Shown: positions 1 through 13,100, counted from the first letter of the stretch. The stretch is DNA of 64,000 nucleotides from Rhipicephalus microplus (GCF_043290135.1 NC_134701.1:101902702-101966701); one strand, 5' to 3'. The notes: generated from the sequence alone by a model not told the origin. Made by a program: numbers and translations.

Positions 1-3000
1 GAAACTAGACAAGCGTGGGCTTACGAAGTATGTCGACAGCAAAAAAATTCATTATTTGTGTACAGTCTAAGGTAATCGATAAAGCAAGACTGCTTGGGAA
101 GCAGAGGTCCTTGTATTCGTAACAAATTGGTAGTATGAAACAAAACGAGACACACGCGGAAATGTGCGGAACATCGTGTGAGTGTCTGGCGACAAAAAAA
201 AGCTTTTACTCTACACCAATAAATAAAAAAAAACGTCACTCCCGCATTGCTTGCATCACTCCTAGGTAAAAGCAATCGCTCGCGACTGGTCGTGGCCGGC
301 TAGGCTCAGCGTGCGCATGCGCGCGCGCAAGACCCTCGTGATTGAGGAGAAACTTGAACATTGAAGGAGGAACGTTGCTCGTTTGGTCCTTGCCGCGAGA
401 GGGCGCGACGGGTAAAGCGCCCGAAAGGAGGAAGTCACTGCGCCGAATGAGGAACGGAGCCCGTTTCTCAGTGCTGGCATGGGCAGTTCAAAATGCATGT
501 GATTGAGATTGAGAATTAGCGCTCGTGTCCTTTGTGTCCTTCTTGTCTCTGTGTCATCGTTTTGTTCTCGCACTATAACTATCGTCATGCCATACCAACT
601 AGCCCAAGCTACCACACTTCTAAGCTGCCACACTCCCGTTTCTTCATTCTCGCTCCATTTTTTTTAGAGCGATAGTGATTCAGATAAACAGAGAACGCCC
701 GTACGCTGCGCCGCTTGTTCTTTATCTGCCTTCCTTCGCTTCTTCCTTCATTTAACTGCCCACGTGTCCGAGCCCAAGCGTCTTTCTTGATCGTGACACT
801 CGGCCATGACTGCGAAGTGTGCGGATCGGCCGTTAATGCTTCTGGTGGCCGTCACTGTCTGATTCGCGGTGGTCGGTCTCGGCCACGCTGCGCCTCCGTG
901 CTACGATCCTACCTAATATTTTTCGGGGTCTTTATTGTCGCTGTCAAGTTCGTCGGTCTTTTCCTCGGTGTGACGTCTTCTGGAAACTTGCCAACAATGC
1001 TCTGGCCGGCGTACCTGACTGTCTGCAGATCGCCGCAGTTACAGTTGACGTCGGTTCTGTCGTAGTTGTACAAACTTGGCAAGGCACTGCGCTTTCTGTA
1101 CTTTTGAATGTCACAACGGTTTGAGTTTGCCGCACTGCTCGTGAAGGGTCAAGCTGCGGCTGTAGCATCTTGTGCACTCATTAGTGGAGAAGTGCGACGA
1201 GCATCTGTGCTGACTATCGTTGCACCCTATGCCCTTGCGCTGCTCTGATGTGCTCCCCGAAATGCGTTTGGTGGTGGTCCTCGGCGAAGTTCTGCGCACA
1301 TTAGAGCAGTTGCAATCAGAAATCACATCACCACCAGGCGACTCAAGTTCCACCATGAAGTTCTCGTTGACACTGGCCACAGCAGTCACAGGCATGTCGG
1401 CATCATCCATGGAGGTAGTAACACTTAAAACGCTTTGCGCATAACAAACGTACACGTGAACGTCTTCCAATAATTGCCGTGGCAGCACGCACATGGGTCC
1501 ACCTAGTCAAGGCCCGTATTGTCAGGATCTCCAGATACACCAGGAACGTGTAATGGCAGAGCACTCGTCGTATTCATGCATAAAGCCTTCAGTGCATTGG
1601 GTACCAGCGACACTAAGTTTCCAAGCGATCACGAGCATGGGGGAAGCTTTCCCGATGTATGTGGCTGGAAACCAACCTCAGCCACTGGCAGGAATGTTTT
1701 GGCGTCGGTTTCTGAGGCAGAGTTAGAGCACAACTTCAAGTTTGTACTAGGTTCGGCTGCGCAGGTATCTGCCGGTGAGCTGCAGTTCCAACCTAGAGCA
1801 GATGGCCCTATCGAGCTTCGACCTCAGTAATAGACGTATTAGGTTCAACCTCGAGTAGATGGCTTTCTCGAGCTTCAGCTTCTGTAAAAGACGTGGCAGG
1901 TGCATTGGTGGCGTCATAGCCAATAGAACCGAAAGCTTTTATTATAGCTGCACAACACTCTGCCCATGACTGCTGTTTCGAGCCTTCATACCGTTGCCAC
2001 GCCGCAGCACGTTTCCAAAGGTGGTCCACAGCCACGGACCATTTCTGAGGCTTCGTCCAGGCCTCGCACTGCTAAAGTGTTGACGGTCGCCAACTAGCTG
2101 TTCACGTTATTCTGCAACCCGTAAAATTTTGGTAGTTCCCAGAGTGCAAGCGATAGCTGGCCGGCAGGTGAAAATCCAGAGTGTGCTGACGCCAAACTGC
2201 TAAGTTGCTGTGAGGCGTGCGAGCACACGCCTGACCTTTCTGCGGTTCTCGGCTGCACTGAATTCAATGTCTCGCGAGGCGCCCGCCACCAGCAGAGCAT
2301 TCATTTCACAGAATGTTGGTACAGCACCAGGGCATATTGTGCAACTCCGCGCTATGCAGGCGTTAATCTCAAAGCTATGACATGATTTTAACAGGAGAAG
2401 TGAGTTCTGCAAACCTCGGTAATATGGGTTTGATTGTACACAACAGCAGGTGTATTTCAATGGCTGCGACACACAAGGAAACCTATAGAGAAGGGTCTCT
2501 CATCACGTCGAAAAACCAGAGGTCGTTATTCTTTGATCTTCCATTATACGACATGCATCATTATCCGGTCATGTGTTCAGTACCTCAGAACCAATATTTC
2601 CGCTTCAATAATATTCCAAGCGCTGATTCCTGTTTTGTTGTCGTCCTTTTCTTTCCGCAACAACGCAGATATCCTGCGCCGGGTTTTGGTGTGGTGATAT
2701 TTCCATGGCAAGCGAGCAGTAGTTCAGCCTCTTGACGTGGGAGAAATGTTAGAAATAAAAACGACCCCAGACTGTCGTTCCTGTGGCAATTCGAAAAGGT
2801 AATGGTAAGTAGCGAGGCTACGAGAGAAAACCCAGCAACGTCAGATTTTTTCGCATACCGTGAATGCTACGATTCTCTTCCGTATGCTTGTACAAATGGA
2901 TTCGCTCGGCTGTAAACGTGCCCTAAATAGACGCGTGTAAATGCACACATGCGTTAAGAATAAAGACGTGAGGAACAGAGCCCATCAAATATTTATCCTA

Positions 3001-3560
3001 AAACTATCTAGAAAGGCGAAGCGAATTGCATCGTGCCTGTCAGCCAGCTCCACAAAAAAATGCACGTGAAAAGGTTTGAAAACTATGTTGCTAAAACTTC
3101 AGCATAATGTGGGGTACTCATCCATTTCAAACATACTTCAAAGTTTGCATCAGTAAATATTGAAACAGGCCACTTGTCATGGAGAAACTTTGCAGACGCC
3201 TGTGGTGCGCTTCAATGTCGCTTTTCAAATATTGTAAAAAAATCGACAGATACCACGTACCTGGGAATCTACGTTATGCGAAGCTTGTGGAGGAAAGGTG
3301 ACCATGTTGCAAATTTTGTATTGAGCGAAACGGCATGAAATGACGCAAAATATATGTACATATGTTTCACGCACAAACATATGTTGAAGAGTTGCAGATG
3401 TTTACATAACCAGTTGCTTGCCCTTGCACAACAATGTCAACTGGAACATGCGCATTAGCAACCCCAGAGGCTGATATGAAGCGCTGATGCTTGCGAAGAT
3501 GCTGGCCCCGTACACTACTACATAAATCAACTTCAGCGCGTGACAACTAACCACTTCTGA
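1..3560. other. Unassigned region, no recognisable gene
   Basis: The stretch holds only short open frames in all six frames. The longest neighbouring pair lies on the minus strand at 1,111-1,494 and 1,808-2,035 and has no motif I can name. CpG-containing sequence occurs around 750-1,000. I see no LINE, LTR or SINE signature and no convincing splice-flanked exon. It may be intergenic DNA or intron with old, unrecognised repeats. Confidence 0.6.
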
Positions 3561-3868
3561 CGTTAACCTGACGTCATGGCTGTATCAAAATAGTATTTAT
3601 GTAACGTTTTTAAAATTGGGTAGGCAGCACTGCAATCACCACTAAAGTTTCACGAAGATAAACGTCTATTTCAAAATTAGTTTCGAGACCTGGCGTATCT
3701 TTGGGGTAAAAAGCTTTATTGGCACCCAGAATGCTTCGGTTCAATTCCAAGCGGGACTCGTTGGGTCGTCGCTATACCGACGTCTGGTATTTATTAACAC
3801 TCGTGCGTTAAAATTGACCAAGTGTGTTTTCGTCGTTCCTGGGTGTAATCACCAAGTGTTAATCACCT

Positions 3869-3900
3869 GTGGCACATACCCACCAGTGGGTATGTGCCAC
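3869..3900. repeat. Perfect 32-nt palindrome inside dispersed repeat
   Basis: The left arm GTGGCACATACCCAC and its exact reverse complement are separated by only CA. This gives a 15-bp perfect stem with a 2-nt loop. The same half-motif recurs at 35,921-35,930, 46,759-46,774 and 62,852-62,903. Confidence 0.85.
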
Positions 3901-4059
3901 TCTCTGGCGAGAAATGCTTGATGACGTACTCGACGACATTGTGACAAGATTCATGTGTTGACAAGCGCATCGTATTCGTCAAATCATCTTACCCTCTCAT
4001 GCTAATTTTGGTTCACGCGAAGTAAGTGGGGTGACCATGAGAGCACCTAAACGTAAGCG

Positions 4060-4132
<73 letters not shown>
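4060..4132. repeat. (GATA)n microsatellite
   Basis: About 18 uninterrupted GATA units form part of the dispersed repeat that surrounds them. The partner copies carry the complementary TATC runs at 23,575-23,635 and 62,655-62,692. Confidence 0.95.
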
Positions 4133-4515
4133 CGCTATAAGTCACCGAAGTTCGCTAAGAAATGCTTCGCAATTAAAATGCCTTACATGTCTGAGTACCC
4201 GCAAGTATACTTTTCTGCGCGCGATTCTTCTTTATATTTTGCTGCGTTTGGTTTGCACCCACATACACAGTAAGAAGCACGTCCGAGAAAGAGAAGAGGC
4301 TTGACAGGCGCAGGCTCCGCTGTTTTTCAGCAAAAAGACAGCTATTCTCTCTTCCGGCTCTCTGAATTTATTTCGGGGTTGCTTTCGAACACCTTGGGAT
4401 TCCGTTCGAAACGGGCTCGAAGCTCTTTCATTGGTCATTTGGCCGCAATTAACAGTCGTATCTTAGGCCGCCGGCTGCTGGTTTCAACATGGCTGGCTCA
4501 TACCCGCTCAGGTAT

Positions 4516-5870
4516 GTCTGAGCCACAGGGCGTTTCTGCACAGCCTCCGATGGCAGGCGGTCATCCTGGTACGGGGAACTCGCCTCGATTGGATAATTTG
4601 GCGTTTCCGCCGGATGGCGACAGGGCGCTGCTAGATGTAAATTTGCAAAATGTGCCACTTACTTCTGTTCTGACAATCCCTAACATTCCTGACATTCACT
4701 TGCCTTCAGCGGCGGGAATGGCGCAAAATACATGGCTGGCTGCCGTAAAGGATGAAATGGCGCAAGCATCTTTCCACCGCGTGGTCGCACATCAGAAACA
4801 GGATCGTACAGGAAGGTGCTGATACTCAAGCACTTGCAGAAAACAAAGGCGACCGAACGGACGAACTTCCTCACCAGTTGGCCTTGTCAAGAAATTCCGC
4901 CTCTCTCTGTGTGGCACTCTGGGCTCCTCAGGCTGCCCACACGGCTGCGACTTATGCGGCGGCAGTCGCGTGGAGCACGGCGCGTCCTACTACAATCCCT
5001 CCCGTTTGGCAGAAGACTCGTTCTCACCCTGTAATGCCATCGCACTGGTTGAATATCGCTGACCAACCAACAAAGCACACCACCAGGCGGGAGCATGAGC
5101 CTATTATGTTTCTAACACAAACTCATTCCGTCGACCAATCCTGCCAGTGAGCTCACGAAGATTATTAGGTCAAACAATGACCCCATAAAGTAAAACATTG
5201 GTGGACTGACTATCAGAAAGACACGTCACGGATTAACAATATTCACAAACGACCATAACTTTATCACTAGGTTAAAGAATGCACTTGAAAAACGCAATCA
5301 CAAGCATGACATTATCAGTCCGCTTGCCCCAAAAGCTTTTAAAACCTCGCGTTAAACTCACCGATATAGACCCCGATATTCTAGCCGCCAACATCTTCTA
5401 TCAGCTAAACATGGGCAACCCGAATCTACATTTTGACCCGACCACAATCCGAGTGGCGGTATCGTACAAGGAGCGATCGGGCAACTTCACACATGTGCTC
5501 GAAGTGGATCCTTCCACCTTTCACTCATTGCTTGCTCAGGGACGAGTTCTTCTCGGTGGGACTGCATGAAGCGTGAGTGTGGACTTTCATGTGCCATTGT
5601 GCACATACTGTGCGACATGCGGTCATACAAGAAAGGCTTGTCCTGTCGCCAACGACCCTTACAAAGTGGTGTATACGAAGTGCACGGGGACACATCTTGG
5701 CGAAGCATGCACTCTTAGAATGAACGACCCTGGAATTGTTTGCAGCGAATGACAAAAGGTCGCAAGATTTAGTTCCCATCCAACTGTACACGAAATGTGT
5801 CCTATATTACGACAACGTGTCGCCCGCATGAGAGCCAGAACGTACTACGGATAGTCTAAGAGGTGTGTAC
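4516..5870 (+). pseudogene. LINE-1 ORF1 (gag-like nucleic-acid-binding protein), broken
   Basis: An N-terminal part starting MSEPQGV reads openly to about 4,822. The frame is then lost and resumes at 5,279-5,569, a stretch that includes the segment VLEVDPSTFHSLLAQG, typical of I-element ORF1 proteins. A stop follows, and then, still readable in the same direction, a zinc knuckle CTYCATCGHTRKAC (C-x2-C-x4-H-x4-C) near 5,605-5,645 and part of a second knuckle ending GTHLGEAC. In the family this protein binds the element RNA and forms the transposition particle. Start choice is uncertain because an upstream ATG at 4,301 is also in frame. There are multiple stops and frameshifts. Confidence 0.75.
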
Positions 5871-6125
5871 ATCAAATAGAGATGCAGCGGCCTCTATGAC
5901 GTGCAGTGTTATTCATGGTTTCTTACATGAGTACACGCGTTTTTTTTTACTCAATTCTATGAACCACATGGAGGTCTCTGCTTTCGCTATTATTCTAATC
6001 ATGTAATATATATACACAATTACATCAGATGCCACACATTTACACGTAACTACACATCCCACGACATTACACGACATTTCTTTCCTCAAGATATATGCGG
6101 GCGGTCGCAGGTCACGCTGCGATAC

Positions 6126-9100
6126 ATGAAAAGAGGCTCTTCACTGCTCTGTGCATTTTCATTTCATGGAAGGCTTCGCGCTTCTCATTTAAAATTGATC
6201 AGAACTAACATGACTCACAGCAATAACATAGAATTCCTACAGGCTAATCTGTACCATACACGTGATGCTACAAAATTATTGATAGAATACATGACGCAAC
6301 AATATTTCAATTTTGCCTTCGTGTGTGACCCCATTTCAATTTTGCCTACGTGTGTGACCCGCACATTCGCGCAGGCACTGTTCAAGGCTTACTACACCAT
6401 AACAAAGTTCTAGGCACCAAATTATCCTCGCGCCATGCTTCTAGTACGCAACAATACTTTTGACTTATTCCCATTACATGTAACAGATTTGGTTGTTCCA
6501 GTAAAGTCTGAAAGCCGTGACCAAACATTACTACTGAGAGCTCTGTATGCCCCACCACAAAAACCTAGTGATACAGTTCTGGATGAGTTGCAATGTGTAG
6601 TTTCAATATCCGCAGGTGTTACTGTCATACTAGCCGGAGTTTTCACTTCTAAGCATAGAATAGGGGGGGGGGGGCAGCTATAGGGGATTTTCGCGGCTCT
6701 TAGCTAGTCCAATGCGTGACAGCGAATGACTCAGTCATATTGAATAACCCCACATACCCTCCAACTTTCGCACATCCGTATGCAGATTCGTGGATAGACT
6801 TAACTATGTGTTCGCATGGCTTCATTCGCGATGCTTGCCATTGGAAGGTTCTCCGAATCCCTACTTTCTCGGGCCACAACTACATTGAATTCTTGTTCTC
6901 GCAAGTACATACCAGCAGTGCTAAACAACTTACTGATTCAGGAAGAGCGAAAAATCTTAGCAAATTAAACGACGATACTTGGTTCACAAAGATACTCGGC
7001 TGCAACATTCGGTCACCTGGAGCCATAGACATAGTTATACACAAGTTTTATGCCATATATTTCGCTTTAGGCCATCGTTATTCACGGCGCATAACGTAAC
7101 GTAGTAAATTCGAAAATGCTTGGCGGACACCACAATTGACTGTCGAACATAAGCGTGTTCGGGCTATGCGACGATGATATCAGCGAGCAGCCGACCCCCT
7201 CTTTCGAGACATGTACCGCAAATTGTACGTTGACGCATTCTCTACCTACAAGGATGAAATTAGGAAAGCAAAATTATGGTTTGATAAAGACATTTGTGAC
7301 TTTCTTACTAAGAAATATCTATATGTTGATGTTTTCAAAACAGCGTTTCAAAAACACCACCTAGTAACTTTTCTTCCTGCTCTATATTTACCTAACGGCA
7401 CTCGGACAACTTCTGTAATGAAGCCCACCCGGCTCCTACACAATACATTGGTAGCAGTGGACAGCTGTTCTGAAGACAACATGCACCACACTATCATGCG
7501 TGATATTGAGGCTAGTTCTTACCCGTGGCACACTTCTGACCCTCCCTTTACAATATCTGAGATAGAGTGTGCGAAGAAACAGGGCGATCCCCACTCTGCT
7601 CCCGGACACGACTGATTAACCTAACCGTTTATAAAGGATTATTGAAATACCATATCCAATTTTTCTATTTTATATTCAATACAGCCTTAACAATTTGACA
7701 CTTCCCGCAGGCTTGGAGAAGAGGAAAAGTAATATTCATACTGAAGCCAGGTCGTCTGCTCAATTCGCCTAAGGCATATAGACCAATAGTAATGGACTCT
7801 CAGTAAAGTATTAGAAAAACTCCTAAATGCTCGTCTGTATTATTTCCTGCACAATATACATCTTCTTCACAACAATCAATACAGTTTTACGCATAATAAA
7901 AGTGCTACTTTATCACTGTACACGCTTCAAAGCAAATTAGCTGCGTATAAGGCATCTAAACTTTATACCATACACATATCTCTTGATTTTGTAGGAGCAA
8001 TCGTTAGCGTTTGGCATCCTGCAGTCTTAAACTTTTTACGCAAGCACAGGTGTCCACAAATCTTGTACTGCCTACTCAAATCCTTTTTATCGAACCGCAC
8101 TGTAACTTTTTCAACTAACGTCGCATAAGAAACAGTTCGTACAACCAATGGCAGCCCGCAGGGATCCCCTATGAGTACGCTACTGTGGAACATAGTAATA
8201 CACACCTTACTCAATCTTCCCGTGCCACCCGGCGTACACATACAGGCGTACGCGGACGATACCATCATTGTCATCACAGATACACCAAGACTCCGGTTAC
8301 AAGCAAAGGCTGAGCATATCCTGGCTTTATTATCCGGGTGGGCACGAGAACAAACAATTATGGTAAGCGCCGATAAGTCCTTCTTCGTGTTCTTTAACAA
8401 CGGACACATAGGTACATTGAAACGCCACCCATCTAACCTTATGGATGGCGTTTTTGTCAAACACAACAAAGAAAGTAAGATTCTAGGCGTAATAATTGAC
8501 CCCTCTTTAAATTTTCATGCCCACATTGATTACAATGAAGGAAAAGCTGAAGTGTCCACGTCTCAATTCCTTGCGTTTGTTAAGTCGCACCATTCACTAA
8601 ACAGTACACTAATTAGACGACTCTACCACCAAGTGATACTGCCCTCTCTCACATATGCATCTCCAGTATGGTGCCCAATGTTCCCATCAAAATTCCTTTA
8701 GGCTTGATTTTTATTGGTTCAGCAAACTGCCTTAATTTCTTTAACATTGGTGCATTTTACACCACACGTACGTCATCCCTACAGATTCTCGCTAACTCAC
8801 CTCCGTTATCACTAGAGTTGGACAGACTATCCACAGAATTTTTCCGTATTTATACTTCGGAACGTAACTTACTATGGTGTGAAAACATTCATACCGGCTG
8901 ACCTACATTCATGCAGTCCGTGGGCTCAACACCCCAGCAAAAATATAAATTTACTTTCACTAATCTCTCACCATAACAAAAAGCGGCTGTTTTCCAAAGA
9001 AAAAGCCATTCACGTAGTATACACCAACAGCTCACACACGTCATACGGGGCGGGAGCGGCATAGATTGCTTTTACAGAAGATGAAAAAATCATAATTGTC

Positions 9101-9850
9101 AGGAATTTTGAGATGCGCAAGGCTACAAGCACATACGACATGGAAATAATTGTATTTCAACAAGAACTCAATTTCGTTTTTACAAATAGCTCTAACACGC
9201 TAGTTCACAATTACACAAACTGTCTATTGCTTCAAATGAAACTGTCAAGTCTCAGTGATAACGACGAAGGAATTTGGAACATCAAGCTGCTTCTTAGGCA
9301 TATAATCACGTCAGGCAAAATTATAAAACTGTATCATGTACCTGGCCACATGGGAATTCTGGGAAGTGAACTAGCTGACGCAGCAGATGCATCAACAGGA
9401 AGATCAGGCTTCGTTCGTTACACCAAAATATCAATTTGTTCATTACGGACTCAGTTTAAGTAAACGTTGAATTTGTATTGGCACACACATTGGCAGACTG
9501 AGGGACCTGAGACAATGCTATTTTATTGGATCACAAGTCCGTACGAAATTTCTCAGCAGTTACCTGTTCAGGAATTTTGTATGGACTTGTTCAACACACT
9601 AAAATTTAGTATTGTCTTCATCGAATAATTATAACTGCATCGGTGTATCTGTGGTGCACCTTGCCTGAGCGAACAGCACTACCTTGATGAGTGCCCAAAC
9701 ACGCAGCACATTCTGACCGATGTCCGTTGGCACAACAGTGATGCAACACCACCCGCGCATTATTATAGGCTATTGACCAATAAAAAATCTCGTGCGTATC
9801 TACTTCAGTTTGTGACTGTCATGCGCAACTCTGTTTCTATGACATCCACA
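6126..9850 (+). pseudogene. LINE-1 ORF2 (endonuclease, RT, RNase H), broken
   Basis: Endonuclease sequence begins near 6,218 (NNIEFLQANLYHT). Its GDFN-type catalytic motif has become GVFT near 6,633. Reverse transcriptase covers about 7,211-8,700, with an SPQGSP-like motif before 8,171 and YADD at 8,249-8,260. RNase H follows at about 9,010-9,450: two of its catalytic Asp positions read Asn (YTNSS, FTNSS), while the late motif GHMGILGSELAD is kept. A Cys/His segment lies near 9,645-9,700. At least six frame changes or stops break it. A 29-bp tandem duplication sits in the endonuclease part (6,304-6,361). In an intact element this polyprotein nicks the target and copies the RNA there. Confidence 0.85.
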
Positions 9851-9865
9851 TGACACGCATTAGCT

Positions 9866-9919
9866 ATACCAATACCTTATCTTAAACTTTATCTTATACT
9901 TTATCCAATACTTTATCTT
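9866..9919 (+). repeat. 12-bp tail repeats at LINE-1 3' end
   Basis: Units TATCTTAAACTT, TATCTTATACTT and TATCCAATACTT, then TATCTT, follow one another. A partial earlier unit (CCAATACCT) precedes them. Simple repeats at the 3' end are usual for I-clade LINEs. A 12-bp unit is longer than the trinucleotide tail seen on LINE-4 in this window. Confidence 0.7.
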
Positions 9920-10183
9920 CTGGACGTCGCTTTATACTCCGAATCACCTCCCTTACCGTCGTTGTCCATCATAACTTTTGCGTGAATGCCCTCGATTATA
10001 GTCGCAGTTATGCCAACAAAAGAGTGAGAGAGAGATAAAGATGCAAGGAAAGGCAGGGAGGTTAACCAGACGCACATCCGGTTTGCTACCCCGCACTGGG
10101 GAAGGAATAAAGGGGAGAAAAGAGGTTGCAGAGAGATGAGAAAGTACACACAATCACGAGCACAGTCGTGGAGCACACACAAT

Positions 10184-13100
10184 CTACAGGCGGTCGCTCA
10201 GGTTTGTTGACTTTAGGTAAAGTAGCAGTGCTTTAGTTGCTTTCTGCGCAACTGAGGCAGTTGCCCAAGGTCCTAGTATCTTCTGCGCACAAAATGGTCC
10301 GGGGTCAAGTTGATTCAAAACCATCCGGAGCTGGCATCGCTGTGTGTCGTAGAAAGCGCAGCTGCACAGGACGTGTTCGATGGTCTCTACAGCTCCACAG
10401 TAATCGCATGTAGGAGTGTCTGCCATACCAATGCGAAAGGAGTCCACCTTTGTAAATGCAACACCCAACCAAAGGCGGTAGAACAGTGTCGCATCGGAGC
10501 GGGAAAGTTGTGATGGTAGCTTTTGCTTGAGCGAAGGATCCAGTTCATAAAATTGGCACCTTTGGAAGCGTGTAGACGACCAGAAAGTGCGTGTGAGATC
10601 TTCATGATGGCAATGTCTATATTCTTGTACCAATTGTTCGTGACTCCTCCTACGCATGGCAGACTGCAAACTCTGAAGCGCTGCCTTCGAATCACAGATT
10701 ATGACCCTTTTTCCTGGACGTTCTTGAACGAGATATTGTAAAGCAGCCCTTATAGCAGCAAGCTCTGATGCCGTAGATGTAGTCATATGCGACAACTTAA
10801 ACTTGATTGTCATTGCTGCAGCCGGAATTACAGCGGCACCTGATGAGCAGCTGGACGAGACGGACCCACCAGTGTATATCTGCATTCGGTCTAAGTACAA
10901 CTCATGTAATAATAGCAGTGTTGCTTGCTTCAATGCTACTCTGGAGTGATTGCTTTTCTTTTTGATTCTCGGAATTTCTAGACGTACTTGCGGCTGGTCG
11001 AGGCACCACAAAGGACATGCTATTCACGCAGCTGGCGTATATCCTGATGGAATGCTGTTTAGGTGCTTGGCTATGACGTCTGAAAACGGAGCACGTGGTC
11101 TTCCGGAGGGTAGAAGGGCCAAGTGGTGGTCGGGGACACGGCTAGCATGCCGAATGTGCGCTCTGAGGCAATCCACAACTCTATATGTCCTGACCGGATG
11201 GTCTTTGGCAAGCATGATTGTGGCTTAAGTAGAAGCGCATAGGGGCAGTCGTAGGCAGATACGCAGTGCCTGACCATGCAAACTCTCCAATGAATGAGTA
11301 TTGAATTTGCAAGTGTTAGTCAGTACCGGCAAGCTGCAGAGCAATAGACCCAGAAATAGGGCCCTGTGCAGCTGTAGCATGGAGGCCTCAGAAGTTCCCC
11401 ATGCTTTCCCGCACATTAATTTTATTATATGCAGAATAGATAGCAGTCTCTTCTTCAAGTACGCACAATGTGGGCTCCACGAAAGACTTCTGTCGATTAT
11501 TACGCCCAGGAAACGATGCGTCCGTGCATATGTGACACTCTGCCCATTGATGTAAACAGGGTATGGCGTCATTGGTTTGCGTGTAAACGCCATCAACACG
11601 CACTTCACAGTTGATATATTTAGGCCTTGTTTCTGAAGGTAGGCTGTTGTGAGGGTTGCTTCCCGCTGTATTCGTGCACGCACCTAAGGGCGAGTAACTG
11701 CAGCACACCAGAGGCAAATATCATCGGCGTATATGGATAGGCACACCGACTTTGGCAGAACCTTCACCAGACCAATGAGGGCAACATTGAACAATGTGGG
11801 GCTTAAAACATCTCCCTGAGGTACTCCGCAGTAGGTTTAATGTTCAGCAGTTGTACCCTCATATGTTTCCACAAAGAAACCCCTGCCAGTTATATAATTT
11901 TTTATCCATTGAAGCATTCGACCCCCAATGCCCATTGCTGCGAGAGAAGTGAGGATGGCATCGTGAGCTACATTATCATATGCACCCTTCACGTCAAGAA
12001 AGAGTGCCACTGATATGCGCTTGCGACTTTTTTCTTGTTGAACAAATGTCGATAAGTCAAGGACACAGTCGATGGTGGAGCGGCCTCGACGAAGGCCTGC
12101 CATGCAAGAAGGGTATTTGGTGTATCGTTCCAAGTACCACTCTAGACGAAATAGAACCATTCTTTTCATCACTTTTTCGAGGCAGCTTGCGAGGGCAACA
12201 GGCCGATACGCTGTCAAGTCCAATGGTGATTTTCCCGTTAATCGACTTATTTTCCATTCTCGGGGAACACTGCCGCTGAGCCAGGAGTTGTTGAAGCATG
12301 TTAAAAGTTCTTTTTTGGTTTTTTGTCCAAGGTGTCCCAACGCACTATAAGTAATACCATCAGGACCTGGCGATGACATGCGCTTAGAAGCGACTAACGC
12401 ACCTGCCAGTTCTTCCATGGTGAATGGAATGTCCATTTCTGGTAATCGCGTCTCAGGAACGATCACGGCGTCGATGCTCTCGTTCATAATATTCCCAGCA
12501 ACTCTCGTGCAAAATTCTTCAGCCACCTCGAGTTCTGTTTTTCCATGATGGAGTGTCAAAGCTTTAAAAGGGTGCCGTCATTGCGGAGAGGAGCGAAGAC
12601 CACGAACTGTTCTCCAGATATATGACAGCGGTTTATGAGGGTCTATAGATTCACGGAATGCTTTACAGCGTTCGCTCTCCAGCTTGTAAATGCGTCGTTG
12701 AATCTTTTTCTGAAGCCACCTTGCTTCCCTCAGATCGTAAATTGATCTTGTGCGTCTGTATCGTCGTTCAGCACGCCTTCGTATAGCTCGTAATCTTTCC
12801 AGTTCAATGTCAAACTGTGTTATTTTAGACGAAAATGGTAATTTACATTTGGACGCTTGCATAGCTTCCGCTATGGTATTTTCCAGGCTGCAGGCGAGGC
12901 CTTCTTGGCAAGCGTCCTCAACACGCGATGTAAACATCGACCAGTCAGTGCCAATTACAACACCGGAAGAGAAATTTTTTATGATACCATCGATCGTCAC
13001 GTAGGTGGGTATGTGATCACTCCCATGAGTCTCAATATCGCAAAACCATTTAACTTTCTGAGAGAAGCACCATGACACCAATGACAGGTCAAGGCAACTG

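Larger units (their letters stand above)
3570..4185 (+). repeat. Dispersed tick repeat with GATA tail (copy 1)
   Basis: By eye this block aligns, in opposite orientation, with 62,600-63,200 over several hundred bases. Shared landmarks, in order, are a region ending in a tRNA-like B-box sequence near 3,725, the run GTGTGTTTTCGTCGTTCCT near 3,825, the palindromic GTGGCACATACCC block at 3,869-3,900, a TGATGACG segment, a GGGGTGACCA segment, the GATA microsatellite, and a conserved end GTTCGCTAAGAAATGCTTC. No coding potential is seen, so it is probably a non-autonomous mobile element. The family name is not recognised. Confidence 0.7.
4280..9920 (+). mobile_element. LINE-1: decayed I-clade non-LTR retrotransposon
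   Basis: A gag-like ORF1 with a zinc knuckle is followed by an ORF2 reading apurinic-type endonuclease, reverse transcriptase (YADD), RNase H and a C-terminal Cys-rich segment. That order, with an RNase H domain, is typical of the I superclade. The frame is broken many times and several catalytic residues are replaced, so the copy is dead. The 3' end is marked by 12-bp repeats at 9,866-9,919. The 5' boundary is uncertain and is placed just upstream of the first ORF1-like sequence. It lies tail-to-tail with LINE-2. Confidence 0.85.

Noticed and set aside
4752..5150. 132-aa plus frame as a host gene
   Set aside because: It overlaps the LINE-1 ORF1 region in another frame and has no motif.
6661..6674. 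G homopolymer as possible G-quadruplex
   Set aside because: A single G run without the repeated spaced runs; more likely a homopolymer expansion in a dead LINE.
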